A stretch of DNA of 64,000 nt from Paenibacillus sp. RC67 (GCF_030020805.1 NZ_CP125098.1:4921501-4985500); one strand, 5' to 3'; positions 16,816 to 26,042 are shown, numbered from the stretch's first letter. The notes: generated by a model from the letters alone, not told the origin. Translations and numbers: made by a program.

Positions 16816-17874
16816 TTATAACCTTCTTGTAACACCATCTTCCGCTGAATCTAGAATGGCTTGCAGCACCTGCTGATTCCGATAACCATCTAGTATAGCT
16901 GGGAAAATAGAAGATTGAGGCTCGGTTAAAGAATCTACAAAATCTTGCAGCATCACCCTCATCGGCTTTCCATCCAAATAAATAACTTTTTCCGTAAGTT
17001 CACGATCGTCCCCTTCTCTAAGCGTCAAATGTACTTCATTTGGTTTTTCAACCGATATCCTGACTGTGCCCAAATCGCCAAACAAGGTAACTTGAAATTG
17101 ATTTCCCATGCCAATCGCATTTTTGTGAGTATAAAAGGTTCCCATCACTCCGCCATCCAGAACACCTTGGAATCCGGCAAAATCATCTACGTCCACTTTG
17201 GCTGCTTCCCCGGTACGCAAATCGATTCGGCTGTCAATAAACGTGCTCATCAAGCCTGACACCTGATTAAACTCGCCTACAAAAAACCGTGCGGCATCGA
17301 TCATATGAGAGCCGATATCCGCTAGAATGCCAGATCCCGCCATCTCCTTGCTAAATCGCCATGTAAACTCTTTGTTGAACATCGGAGCATTTTCTTCTTG
17401 CAAATAGTGAGCTGCAATATGCCGAATCTGTCCTAGCGTCTTCTGCTCCAGCAATTGTTTTACAAATTGAAAGCAAGGCCTGTAGCGGTAAGAGAATCCA
17501 ATCATGCATGGGACCGGATTGCTTTCATACAAGCTTATTAACTCATCTGCTTCCTCTACGGTTCTAGTGAATGGCTTTTCAGAGAAAATCGGTTTATGGC
17601 AATGAATCGCGTGCTTTAAAATATCGGCATGATATTTATTGGATACCCCAGATATGACAAAGTCCACTTCCGGATCCTCAATGATTGCTCGAAAGTCGGT
17701 GTATCTTTTGGACGGTGGCAAATTCAAACGATTCCCCGTTTGCTCTACCGCCTGTGTATTAACGTCACAAACCGCCACTACACGAGTATTCGAGATTTTA
17801 GATAACTGACTCATATGATAGTCGCCAATGCTTCCAAGCCCGATAAGGCCCACATTCCAAACTTTATGACTCAT
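16816..17874 (-). CDS. Gfo/Idh/MocA family oxidoreductase (ThuB-like)
   Basis: A 352-residue NAD(P)-dependent sugar oxidoreductase. The N-terminal Rossmann motif is 'VGLIGLGSIGDYHMSQL'; the conserved E-K-P motif occurs in 'PIFSEKPFTRTVEEAD'; 'GSGILADIGSHMIDAARFFV' carries the D-x-G-x-H-x-x-D signature with the catalytic His. It should oxidise or reduce a sugar or sugar derivative in the cytoplasm. With the adjacent ThuA-like gene it resembles ThuAB. It lies downstream of the LacI regulator on the same strand, in the unit that ends with the ThuA-like gene. Confidence 0.9.
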   Translation of the reverse strand: MSHKVWNVGLIGLGSIGDYHMSQLSKISNTRVVAVCDVNTQAVEQTGNRLNLPPSKRYTDFRAIIEDPEVDFVISGVSNKYHADILKHAIHCHKPIFSEKPFTRTVEEADELISLYESNPVPCMIGFSYRYRPCFQFVKQLLEQKTLGQIRHIAAHYLQEENAPMFNKEFTWRFSKEMAGSGILADIGSHMIDAARFFVGEFNQVSGLMSTFIDSRIDLRTGEAAKVDVDDFAGFQGVLDGGVMGTFYTHKNAIGMGNQFQVTLFGDLGTVRISVEKPNEVHLTLREGDDRELTEKVIYLDGKPMRVMLQDFVDSLTEPQSSIFPAILDGYRNQQVLQAILDSAEDGVTRRL

Positions 17875-17920
17875 AGATCAAATCCTCCTATAATGTTGAT
17901 TTCAAATAGAATGGCATCGT

Positions 17921-18946
17921 TTAAAGTTCAGCGCATGAATTTCGTTCGACGATTTTGCTATCTATGATAATATGATCCGGGAAGTCACCCTGCAGCACTT
18001 CCAGCTTGCGCATTAATAATCTAACCGACTGCGCCCCAAGCTCAGAAGGCTGTAGATCCATACTAGTTAAGGATGGGTTCGATTGAACCATCATCGAAAG
18101 ATCACCGCAAATAACAAATATCGAGACGTCCTCCGGCACACGCAGCTCCAGATCTTTAATGGCGTTCATGACACTAAAAGCAGTTCTATCGTCATCAGCG
18201 ATAATGGCGGTTACCTTTTTGTCGAGCATACCCAGTGTTCGAACCGTCTCTTCATACCCATAATCCATATAATCCGTCGAAAGGATGGCCGGCTTGTGGT
18301 GAATCATATGATCCTCCACTTGAATTTGATGTTCCTTCAGTGCTCGGATAAAACCCTCATTCCTAACAATGGCTACCGTCATCAGCTCATTGGCATTGAG
18401 AAACATAATGTTTCGATGCCCTTTATCAATTAAATATTTACATATATTGTAAATAATAGCTTGGTTGTCATTATCTACGCTAGGAGCATTCTCGATATTA
18501 GAATTCATAACTCTGCCCACGGTAACGAACGGAATGTTCTCCATATGCATCAGATTAATACGCTCATCTTCCGTAGTTGGGCTCATGACTACCGCTCCAT
18601 CAATCGGGTAACTGGACAGGAACGGCGTCTTCACCTTATGGGCAGGAATCATATCCAGTAAAACCCGATAACCGTAATAGGACGCTTCCAGAATCACACC
18701 ATTAATAAACTGATTATGAAAAGCGCTGAAGAAAAAGTTGCCATGAGGGATCGTCAACCCGATAGCCATTGTTTTCTTCGTAACCAAGCTTCGTGCAATA
18801 TGATTCGGCACATAATTGAGCTGTCTTGAAACACTAAGCACTCTTTCCGTCACTTCTTTACTTGTACGTCTTTTTTGGCTAAATACATTAGATACGGTAC
18901 CCTTTGAAACTTTTGCCAGTCTTGCAACATCGTCGATTTTTGCCAT
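17921..18946 (-). CDS. LacI-family transcriptional repressor
   Basis: A 341-residue regulator. The N-terminal helix-turn-helix 'MAKIDDVARLAKVSKGTVSN' and the hinge helix 'NYVPNHIARSLVTKKT' are standard LacI family. A periplasmic-binding-like effector domain fills the rest ('IGLTIPHGNFFFSAFHNQFI', 'AVVMSPTTEDE', 'IADDDRTAFSVMNAI'). Its likely operators are the three TTAAACCGGTTTAA palindromes upstream of the transporter operon near 26.14-26.32 kb, whose central CG fits LacI family sites. The gene lies within the same minus-strand gene run as the transporter, so it may be autoregulated. Confidence 0.92.
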   Translation of the reverse strand: MAKIDDVARLAKVSKGTVSNVFSQKRRTSKEVTERVLSVSRQLNYVPNHIARSLVTKKTMAIGLTIPHGNFFFSAFHNQFINGVILEASYYGYRVLLDMIPAHKVKTPFLSSYPIDGAVVMSPTTEDERINLMHMENIPFVTVGRVMNSNIENAPSVDNDNQAIIYNICKYLIDKGHRNIMFLNANELMTVAIVRNEGFIRALKEHQIQVEDHMIHHKPAILSTDYMDYGYEETVRTLGMLDKKVTAIIADDDRTAFSVMNAIKDLELRVPEDVSIFVICGDLSMMVQSNPSLTSMDLQPSELGAQSVRLLMRKLEVLQGDFPDHIIIDSKIVERNSCAEL

Positions 18947-18975
18947 TTGAACCCTTACATCCTCTCGGTGATTCG

Positions 18976-19530
18976 TTATGCTAGCTGCTGATTCAGCTTT
19001 TCCGCTAATTCAATTAATTCTGTCGGTTCATTAATGATGTAATCGGGTTTCTCGCTATCGTCGGCATGCTGCTTAGGGTATCGGGGAGTCCAGCTTAGGA
19101 AGACACTCGTGATCCCCATTTGATTAGCCCCCTTGACATCCCTGCTCAAATTGTTGCCTACCATAATGATCCGGGAGCAATCCTGCTCGGTCAAGTCTAA
19201 AGCCCCAATTGCCGCCTTGAACATTCGTGGGCTTGGCTTGAATGCTTTCACCGTTTCTGAGTAGACCATCGTGGTGAAATAATCGTACAGACCGTTTTGC
19301 GTCAAAATATTTTTGAACGATTGAGCATAGCCGTCCGCGACAATGGCTAGTGTATAGCCCCTCTCTGCAAGAGTCTTCACCATGATGTCCGCACCTGGAA
19401 TAATATCGGCCTGAATCACGATATCATGCTCATCGCGAATTTCAGTCCCTTCATCAATAATCGTATCACCGCAATCCAGAAAAATAATTAGTTTTTTCGG
19501 TTCCATGGCATTCTCTTGGCTAGAATTCAT
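18976..19530 (-). CDS. HAD-family hydrolase
   Basis: A 184-residue HAD superfamily protein, subfamily IA by length and motifs. Motif I reads 'LIIFLDCGDTIIDEG': the nucleophile Asp is present but the usual second Asp two residues later is Gly, followed by Asp, as in the divergent DxGxT variants. Motif II is in 'LAIVADGYAQS', the Lys of motif III in 'AFKPSPRMFKAA', and motif IV 'IIMVGNNLSRDVKGANQMG'. I use the ATG at 19530 (MNSSQEN), preceded by GAGGGGTG and overlapping the ATPase gene by 11 nt; an ATG at 19506 is possible. It may dephosphorylate a sugar phosphate made by this operon. Confidence 0.8.
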   Translation of the reverse strand: MNSSQENAMEPKKLIIFLDCGDTIIDEGTEIRDEHDIVIQADIIPGADIMVKTLAERGYTLAIVADGYAQSFKNILTQNGLYDYFTTMVYSETVKAFKPSPRMFKAAIGALDLTEQDCSRIIMVGNNLSRDVKGANQMGITSVFLSWTPRYPKQHADDSEKPDYIINEPTELIELAEKLNQQLA

Positions 19531-20539
19531 TGGATACACCCCTCAATTTCAATTCATTAGCATAATGGCAGGCTACAAAATGGTCCTCAGTCAGCTGCTG
19601 CAGCTCAGGCTCCAGATGAATACATTTATCTGTTTTATAAGCGCATCTAGGATGAAAGTGGCATCCGCTTGGTGGATTCGCAGGGTTCGGAACTTCCCCT
19701 TCTAATATAATTCGGTCTTTCTTCAGATGAGGATCAGGCTCAGGCACTGCGGACAGCAGCGCTTCCGTATAAGGGTGCTTTGGATGCTCAAACAAAGACT
19801 CCACCGTCGCCAGCTCCACAATTTTACCCAAATGCATGACCGCTACTCGGTCCGATATATTTTGAACAATAGACAAGTCATGGGAAATAAAAATATAAGT
19901 AATTTGTAATTGCTTCTGAAGGTCCTTCAGTAGGTTGATAATTTGAGCTTTAATCGATACATCCAGGGCTGACACTGCTTCATCGCATACGATAAGCCGA
20001 GGCCGGGAAATTAAGGAACGCGCAATAGCAATACGCTGTCTTTGTCCACCGGAGAAAGCATGTGGATACCTTTTAAGATAACTGACATTCAAGCCGGTCT
20101 TGTGAGCAATTTCCGTTACCTTCTCATCCACCTCGAACTTAGGCATCTTAAAGTTAGCTAATAGTGGCTCGGATATAATGTCATACACGCTCATCCGCGG
20201 GCTTAAGGAAGAATACGGGTCCTGAAAAATCATTTGGATATCTTTTCTTAAATTCTTGAACTCTTTGCCCTTCAAGGTTAAGAAGTCGACCTGCTCTCCA
20301 CGTTCCGTGTTATAGAGCACTTGCCCTGAGCTGGCACTCACTCCTCTTACAATACAACGGCCTAATGTCGTCTTACCGCAGCCTGACTCTCCAACAATAC
20401 TTAGCGTTTCACCCTCATATAACTTAAAAGATACGTTACTTAATACGCGGACAGAGGTAGGCTTGCGAAAAAATGTTTTTTCGGATTTCACTTGATAATC
20501 TTTATTCAAATTAACTACATCCAACAAAAGTTTGGACAT
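19520..20539 (-). CDS. Oligopeptide/oligosaccharide ABC transporter ATPase (OppF type)
   Basis: A 339-residue ATP-binding subunit. Walker A is 'GESGCGKTTLGRC', the signature motif is 'FSGGQRQRIAIARSL', and Walker B is 'RLIVCDEAVSALDV'. The C-terminal oligopeptide/dipeptide extension has 'GCHFHPRCAYKTDKCIHLEP' with the cysteine cluster seen in OppF/DppF. It pairs with the OppD-type ATPase encoded 4 bp upstream to energise the OppBC-type channel. The set is the peptide/nickel (PepT) class; with LacI, ThuA and Gfo/Idh neighbours the cargo is more likely a glycoside or oligosaccharide than a peptide. Confidence 0.93.
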   Translation of the reverse strand: MSKLLLDVVNLNKDYQVKSEKTFFRKPTSVRVLSNVSFKLYEGETLSIVGESGCGKTTLGRCIVRGVSASSGQVLYNTERGEQVDFLTLKGKEFKNLRKDIQMIFQDPYSSLSPRMSVYDIISEPLLANFKMPKFEVDEKVTEIAHKTGLNVSYLKRYPHAFSGGQRQRIAIARSLISRPRLIVCDEAVSALDVSIKAQIINLLKDLQKQLQITYIFISHDLSIVQNISDRVAVMHLGKIVELATVESLFEHPKHPYTEALLSAVPEPDPHLKKDRIILEGEVPNPANPPSGCHFHPRCAYKTDKCIHLEPELQQLTEDHFVACHYANELKLRGVSNEF

Positions 20540-20543
20540 GCGC

Positions 20544-21581
20544 TTATGCTCCTCCTCCCTCTTCCTGATGCAGAAAGCATCTCACCATATGATTGTCGGC
20601 CACATAGGTTTTCGGTACGGCTTGCGTGTTGCACACTCCATCAATCCGATCTTTGCAGCGGTCATAAAAACCGCACATCGGAGGCATATTGATTGCAATA
20701 GGAACGGTGCCTTCAATGGATTCCAGCCGCTTATGCTTATTCCCGCCTAATTTGGGCATCGAATTAAGCAGACCTTTCGTATATGGATGCTTTGGATTAT
20801 AGAAAATTTCATCGACCGTCGATTGCTCTACAATTTTTCCTAAATACATGACTGCCACTTCGTCGCACATTTCTGCGATAATGCCGAGATCATGCGTTAC
20901 GAGCAGAATGGCCATGCCGAATTCCTTTTGCAAGCTCTTCATCAATTCCAGCACTTGGGCTTGAATCGTAACATCCAGCGCAGTAGTCGGCTCGTCAGCA
21001 ATTAACAGCTCCGGGTTACAGGATAAGGCCATAGAGATCATCGCCCTCTGACGCATGCCTCCGGAAAATTCATGCGGATATTGATCGAACCGTTTCTCCT
21101 GATCGGAAATCCCTACCTTACTGAGCATTTCGAGCGCTATTTGCTTCGCTTCTTTCTTATCCTTCGTGCGGTGGATTAAGATAGCTTCCATAATCTGATT
21201 GCCGATCGTATACATGGGCGAAAAAGCAGTCATAGGCTCCTGGAAGATCATAGCGATTTTCCGGCCCCTGATAGAACGGATTTGCTTGCTACGCGGGTTT
21301 AAAGATAATAAATTGACTGATTGGGAAGCCTTTTCCGAGACCGAATGATACACAATTTGACCGGATGTTTCGCATTCTTTGGGATTAATGCTGATGATCG
21401 CCCGGCTGGTCAAGCTTTTACCACATCCGGATTCACCAACAAGCCCTAAGGTTTTCCCTTTCTTAATTTCAAAATCAACTCCGTCTACCGCTTTCATTTC
21501 TCCATTATCCATTTGAATGCGAATTTTCAGATCCTGAACCGTAAGAAGCGGTTCTTCCATGCGGGAAGCTTGAGATGTCAT
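20544..21581 (-). CDS. Oligopeptide/oligosaccharide ABC transporter ATPase (OppD type)
   Basis: A 345-residue ATPase with Walker A 'GLVGESGCGKSLTSRAI', the signature 'FSGGMRQRAMISMAL' and Walker B 'ELLIADEPTTALDVTIQ'. The C-terminal 'PPMCGFYDRCKDRIDGVCN' cysteine cluster matches OppD/DppD proteins. It lies between the OppC-type permease and the OppF-type ATPase genes, with 4 bp to the latter, so cotranslation is likely. The length is normal for the family. Confidence 0.93.
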   Translation of the reverse strand: MTSQASRMEEPLLTVQDLKIRIQMDNGEMKAVDGVDFEIKKGKTLGLVGESGCGKSLTSRAIISINPKECETSGQIVYHSVSEKASQSVNLLSLNPRSKQIRSIRGRKIAMIFQEPMTAFSPMYTIGNQIMEAILIHRTKDKKEAKQIALEMLSKVGISDQEKRFDQYPHEFSGGMRQRAMISMALSCNPELLIADEPTTALDVTIQAQVLELMKSLQKEFGMAILLVTHDLGIIAEMCDEVAVMYLGKIVEQSTVDEIFYNPKHPYTKGLLNSMPKLGGNKHKRLESIEGTVPIAINMPPMCGFYDRCKDRIDGVCNTQAVPKTYVADNHMVRCFLHQEEGGGA

Positions 21582-21617
21582 CCTATCCCCTCGCTTTATA
21601 TGAATATGTGAAAGCTA

Positions 21618-22763
21618 TTATCTTTTATACGGGTCCGCCGCATCGCGCAAGCCGTCACCCAAAAAGTTAAACGTCAAAACCGTGATAATAACAAAACCTA
21701 AAGGAATCAGCTTCCACGGGTATAATGCAACGTTGTCAATCTGTTGGGCTTCTTGCAGCAGCACTCCCCAGCTTGTAGCAGGCGAACGAATACCAAGACC
21801 AAGGAAGCTCATCGCGGTCTCGCCAAGAATCATCCCCGGGATGGCCAAAGTCGTTGCAACAACCAGGTAGCTGATGAAGCCAGGCAGAAGATGCTTAACA
21901 ATAATTTTTGTATCGCTGACTCCTGCTATTTTGGCAGCTAGTACGTACTCTTCATTTTTTAGCGAAATGAATTTTCCGCGCGCCACCCGAGCCAAATCCG
22001 TCCACCCGATAAAAGCAAAAATGATGACGATATAGATATACATCGTGACAACCGGTATTCGTGGCGGAATGGCAGCCGAAAGAGCCATCCACAGCGGAAG
22101 CGTCGGAAACGAACGAATAATTTCAATCAATCTCTGGATAACGGAATCAATTAAGCCGCCAAAATATCCTGAGATCCCGCCGATGATGATTCCTAAAACG
22201 AAGCTTATTGCGACACCGATCAGAGGGATGCTAAGGGAAATCTGACTCCCTAACAAAATCCGCGAGAATAAATCTCTCCCCATCCCGTCCGTGCCGAAAA
22301 TAAACAATCGACCGGGTTGATCCACTCCGAACAAATGCGTCTTAGTCGGAATGAATCCGAGAAATGAATAGCTCTCACCCTCAACCAGAAACCGGACCGA
22401 ATATTGGATCTTGTCGTCCTGCACGAACGTTTTGCGGAATGTGACCGGATCTCTTCCTGATTTTAATTCATGAACAAAGGGCCTGAAGTGAAATTTGCCG
22501 TCTGCATCGATAAATTTGATTTTCATCGGAGGAGCATTCACATATTTACTGTCATAGCTTTGCAAGCTATAAGGGGCTATAAACTGCGCGAAAATGGCAG
22601 CCAGGTATAATAGCGATAATACAATTAGACTGACGCGAGCCAGCTTATGCTTCTTCAGCCTTTGGTACATAAGCCGCCATTGGGAGCTATAGTAAACATC
22701 GTCGTTCTTGGCGGACTTTCTGCTCGTGATCCCTGGCTTTCTGAATATAGTTATCGTTTTCAT
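21618..22763 (-). CDS. ABC transporter permease (OppC type) with long extracytoplasmic insert
   Basis: A 381-residue permease, longer than typical OppC (about 300). After a cytoplasmic tail and the first helix ('VSLIVLSLLYLAAIFAQFIA'), about 110 residues ('KIKFIDADGKFHFRPFVHEL' onward) lie outside before the second helix. This enlarged loop is known from some oligosaccharide-type Opp systems. The EAA region is 'YVLAAKIAGVSDTKIIVKHL' followed by 'LPGFISYLVV'. The end 'LTFNFLGDGLRDAADPYKR' is standard for OppC/DppC. The gene starts only 3 bp after the OppB-type gene ends. Confidence 0.92.
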   Translation of the reverse strand: MKTITIFRKPGITSRKSAKNDDVYYSSQWRLMYQRLKKHKLARVSLIVLSLLYLAAIFAQFIAPYSLQSYDSKYVNAPPMKIKFIDADGKFHFRPFVHELKSGRDPVTFRKTFVQDDKIQYSVRFLVEGESYSFLGFIPTKTHLFGVDQPGRLFIFGTDGMGRDLFSRILLGSQISLSIPLIGVAISFVLGIIIGGISGYFGGLIDSVIQRLIEIIRSFPTLPLWMALSAAIPPRIPVVTMYIYIVIIFAFIGWTDLARVARGKFISLKNEEYVLAAKIAGVSDTKIIVKHLLPGFISYLVVATTLAIPGMILGETAMSFLGLGIRSPATSWGVLLQEAQQIDNVALYPWKLIPLGFVIITVLTFNFLGDGLRDAADPYKR

Positions 22764-22766
22764 AAA

Positions 22767-23765
22767 TCACATCCCCCTGAACTCGGTACGAATTTTGGGG
22801 TCAAGCCAAGCTAGCAAAATATCTGAAATCAAGGTTCCTATAACCGTTAGTACAGCCATGAACAACAACCATGTACCTGCAAGATACATATCCTGAGCCA
22901 GTAAAGCGTTATACATAACGGGTCCCTGAATCGGTAAGTTCAGAACGATTGCAGTCACCGTCGATCCGGTAAAAATAGAGGTTAATGACCAGCCGATTGT
23001 ACTGATGATAGGATTCATTGCTGCACGCGTCGGATATTTAAGCAATATTCGAGTTTCCGACAACCCTTTGGAACGGGCAGTAATTACATTCGGTTTGTTC
23101 AACTCATCCAGCATTTGGCTTCTCATGACACGAATCAGCTCCGCCGTGTTAGCCAGGCCAATAACGAGAACGGGAATAATCATATGCTTCAACAGGTCGA
23201 GCACCTTGCCCAGGGACCATCCGGCATTAACATATTCACTTGAAAATAAACCCAGCAGCGGATCACCGAAATATTCATAGGATAAATACATTAAGATAAT
23301 GGCCAATAAGAAATGGGGAGTCGCCATGCCGAGAAAGCCCAGGGCAGAGAATATGTAATCTCCAGCAGAGTATTGCTTGACCGCACAGTAAATTCCGATA
23401 GGAATAGCAACTAAATACGTAAAAGCCATCGTTAACAGAGAAACGATTAACGTCAATGCCATATATTGCTCAATAACGGCCATTACTGGCTTGTTATAAT
23501 TAAAGGAATAGCCGAAGTCAAAATGTAAAATGATGTTCTTCATCCATAATAAATACTGCACGAACCATGGCTGATCCAGCTTCAAATTGGCCCTCATCTC
23601 ATCCATATCCTGCTGTGACATAACATCACCTGCGAGAGACATCTTCGATGCGTAATTCGAGACATAATCACCGGGCGGAAGCTGAATAATGTAGAATACA
23701 ATAATAGAAATAAAGATAACGACCGGGATGACTAATACAATCCTTCTTAATATATAAGGGAGCAT
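22767..23765 (-). CDS. ABC transporter permease (OppB type)
   Basis: A 332-residue permease. I start it at the ATG at 23765 (MLPYILRRIVLVIPVVIFIS), which follows GGAGAGGATAGGATATAAG; an upstream ATG at 23795 has a weaker site. Typical OppB features are the N-terminal Y-I-L-R-R before helix 1, 'DQPWFVQYLLWMKNI', 'DFGYSFNYNKPV' and the EAA loop 'VITARSKGLSETRILLKY'. It forms the channel with the OppC-type protein. Between it and the binding-protein gene lies a 324-bp stretch full of nested inverted repeats, which may set the ratio of binding protein to permease. Confidence 0.92.
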   Translation of the reverse strand: MLPYILRRIVLVIPVVIFISIIVFYIIQLPPGDYVSNYASKMSLAGDVMSQQDMDEMRANLKLDQPWFVQYLLWMKNIILHFDFGYSFNYNKPVMAVIEQYMALTLIVSLLTMAFTYLVAIPIGIYCAVKQYSAGDYIFSALGFLGMATPHFLLAIILMYLSYEYFGDPLLGLFSSEYVNAGWSLGKVLDLLKHMIIPVLVIGLANTAELIRVMRSQMLDELNKPNVITARSKGLSETRILLKYPTRAAMNPIISTIGWSLTSIFTGSTVTAIVLNLPIQGPVMYNALLAQDMYLAGTWLLFMAVLTVIGTLISDILLAWLDPKIRTEFRGM

Positions 23766-23800
23766 CTTATATCCTATCCTCTCCGCTTTATTCACTGCTT

Positions 23801-23809
23801 CCGGTTTAA
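23801..23809. promoter_or_regulatory. LacI-type operator half-site before the oppB-type gene
   Basis: CCGGTTTAA at 23801-23809 equals the right half of the TTAAACCGGTTTAA operators upstream of the binding-protein gene; the left half is not conserved. It is 36 bp before the preferred start of the OppB-type gene. It could be a weak auxiliary operator or chance. Confidence 0.25.
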
Positions 23810-23841
23810 GGTAACAATGGGGAATATGGATCCCGAGTCTT

Positions 23842-24064
23842 TTGAGAAACCTAAGAAACTAGAAACATTGCCACTATACTCCGGTAGGATATGCCCCTCC
23901 AGCCGCTGTTGTTATCAGGAAATTTATAATTAATCCGCTGTGCAGTGGTAATTTCCTGATAAGAAAGGCGAACGCTATCGCTCTTCCGAGGAATACCCTA
24001 CCCCTCCCTATATAGCAATTGTCCTCGAAAAACAAGGTTTCTCAACAAACTGGGGGAATTCCCC
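23842..24064 (-). repeat. Nested inverted-repeat element between binding-protein and permease genes
   Basis: The 324 bases between the two genes contain four sets of inverted repeats. The outermost pair is TTGAGAAACCT (23842-23852) with AGGTTTCTCAA (24035-24045), 11/11. Inside it are GGTAGGATAT (23883-23892) with ATACCCTACC (23993-24002), 9/10, and TTATCAGGAAATT (23912-23924) with AATTTCCTGATAA (23950-23962), 13/13. A 12-bp palindrome GGGGAATTCCCC lies at 24053-24064. The symmetry suggests either a small nonautonomous mobile or palindromic repeat, or an intercistronic structure that protects the binding-protein mRNA. No ORF or target-site duplication was seen. Confidence 0.6.
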
Positions 24065-24089
24065 GCTGTTATCATAAGGATTACATTAA

Positions 24090-26042
24090 CTATTTAATAA
24101 AAAATTGCGAAGGATGCCCATGTCCTATGCTGCGGAACTCATCACAATAAATCAGATCCTTCGGTACGTTATGCATTTTATTCGATGCTACAATCAGCTT
24201 AGGCGTCGGTCCTGCGTAACCGATAACCCATTGATTCTTCTGATGAAGTTTCACGATCTCATTGCTCCACTTATTGATCTCATCCTTCGTTGCGGAGGCT
24301 TTAACTTTATTCCAATAATCGAGAATTAAAGCTACATCCCCTTCGGGTTTAACTCCCTCTTTTCCATTGGACTGTGTGTAGAGTCCATAATGTCCGTACC
24401 ACGGAGTCAACACTCGAAGAGGCACCAGCGTATCCGGCCGGAAGGAAACGTTAACTACCGAAATATTTTCAGTGGTAGCTGGAATTTTATTGGAGTATTT
24501 CATTTCTTGATGTGTTCCTTGATCCACGACCTTGGTATCTACTTTAATTCCGATGGCCTCGTAGTATTTCTTGACTAACTCAAGGAACGATGCCGTACTC
24601 GTATTCGGTTCAATAATCGTAATCGTCAGATCCGAGCCATCCGCATTCAATCGGAAATTATTTTTATCACGTTTCGTTAAGCCTAAATCATCGAGTATTT
24701 GATTCGCTTTTTTGGGATTGAATTCGCTCCACTGCTCAGCCCAACCCTTTTGGTAGCCAACCAGTCCTTCTGGAACCGAAGCTTGTTGTGGTGCACCAAG
24801 TCCGTTCGTTACAATCTCCGATACCTCTTTGCGATCTACGGCAATAGACAGCGCTTCTCTGAACTTAATGTCCTGGAACAGCTTGCGCAGATTAGGGTCA
24901 TCTATCGTCTGGTTCAACTCAATGCCTGCACTGGACCATGACGGAGTGTTCCATGGGATAACCCGGAAGTTAGCCTTCTTCTCATTCTCCTTCAAAACGG
25001 TAAAGTCTTTAAAATCAAAATCCAGAAGGTTGAAATCACCCGCCAAAGAGCCAAGTATGCGCTGGGCTGGGTCCTGAACCTTGGATGCTACGATGCGGTC
25101 CATATAAGGAAGCTGATTACCAGCCGCGTCCACTTTCCAATAGTACGGATTACGCTCCATAATAAATTGATCGCTGTTCGGATCATTCTTCGCTACCCAA
25201 GCTCTTAAGGTCGGAATTTGTGGGTAAATCCAATAATAATAACCGGTTGCTACTAGGAACGATTTGGTATCTTCAAAGCCCCATTTCTTAGCGACCTCAA
25301 GCGCTTTGTCGTTGCCTATAAATTCAGGCAGTATCGTTTTTTGGAAATGGGCTGGTGCAAAGAACCATTTGTTGTCAATAGCGACGCGCTCTAGAAACTG
25401 TACGCTCGGATACTTATGCTTCACCTTGAACGTGTAATCATCTACCTTGGTTACGGTTGCCAAAGCTTTATCTCCCGTTACCGGATCAACGGAGTAATAC
25501 GCATCATAGATTTTTTTACCGAATGTCTCTTTCGTGAGCATGTGCTCCCAATAGAAGAGAACATCGTCTGCAGTGAATGGCATGCCGTCGGACCATTTCA
25601 TACCTTTTCTTAAATAGATCGTAAATTCGGTCGAGTCTTTATTCACGTCATAGCCCTTTGCTACGTTGGGCTCTACCGTGCTGCCATCCTTACTAAAGCG
25701 GAAAAGCGGTTCTTCCGTAGGCTGACCAACAGTCCAACGATCATTGGGTCCGGTCCATGGCAGCTTCCAGTCGCCTCCGTATACTCCGGTTTCTTCTAAC
25801 ACTTTCTCCACCATAATTTCTTCCTTGGCTGGCATCCGTTCTGCAACTGGCTTCAAAGTACCAGAACCTACAAGTTTATTTAACATAGGGGCTTCTTTAA
25901 ATGCTTCTATCTTGTCGGGAGCAACAGGGGCTGTTGTTGGAGTTACCTCTAGGGTGGTCTTAGCGCTTGGATCACTTTCGCAGGCTGTTAAACTGACTGC
26001 CAGAATCAAAATCAAACAAAGTAGAGACCAACTACGTTTCAA
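24090..26042 (-). CDS. Family 5 extracellular solute-binding lipoprotein
   Basis: A 650-residue lipoprotein, larger than OppA (about 540) and similar in size to binding proteins of oligosaccharide-type Opp systems. I place the start at TTG 26042, preceded by GGAGGGG, giving MKRSWSLLCLILILAVSLTA followed by the lipobox Cys ('LTACESD'). SBP_bac_5 marks are 'YDVNKDSTEFTIYLRKGMKW' followed by 'SDGMPFTADDVLFYWEH', and 'LREALSIAVDRK'-type sequence 'FREALSIAVDRKEVSEIV'. It delivers the substrate to the Opp-type permeases downstream. The promoter region upstream holds three LacI-type operators and two cre-like sites, so it should be induced by its substrate and repressed by glucose. Confidence 0.9.
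   Translation of the reverse strand: MKRSWSLLCLILILAVSLTACESDPSAKTTLEVTPTTAPVAPDKIEAFKEAPMLNKLVGSGTLKPVAERMPAKEEIMVEKVLEETGVYGGDWKLPWTGPNDRWTVGQPTEEPLFRFSKDGSTVEPNVAKGYDVNKDSTEFTIYLRKGMKWSDGMPFTADDVLFYWEHMLTKETFGKKIYDAYYSVDPVTGDKALATVTKVDDYTFKVKHKYPSVQFLERVAIDNKWFFAPAHFQKTILPEFIGNDKALEVAKKWGFEDTKSFLVATGYYYWIYPQIPTLRAWVAKNDPNSDQFIMERNPYYWKVDAAGNQLPYMDRIVASKVQDPAQRILGSLAGDFNLLDFDFKDFTVLKENEKKANFRVIPWNTPSWSSAGIELNQTIDDPNLRKLFQDIKFREALSIAVDRKEVSEIVTNGLGAPQQASVPEGLVGYQKGWAEQWSEFNPKKANQILDDLGLTKRDKNNFRLNADGSDLTITIIEPNTSTASFLELVKKYYEAIGIKVDTKVVDQGTHQEMKYSNKIPATTENISVVNVSFRPDTLVPLRVLTPWYGHYGLYTQSNGKEGVKPEGDVALILDYWNKVKASATKDEINKWSNEIVKLHQKNQWVIGYAGPTPKLIVASNKMHNVPKDLIYCDEFRSIGHGHPSQFFIK

Noticed and set aside
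23842..24045. Insertion sequence or complete MITE
   Set aside because: Terminal-type inverted repeats exist, but no transposase and no flanking target duplication could be seen, so it is listed only as a structured repeat.
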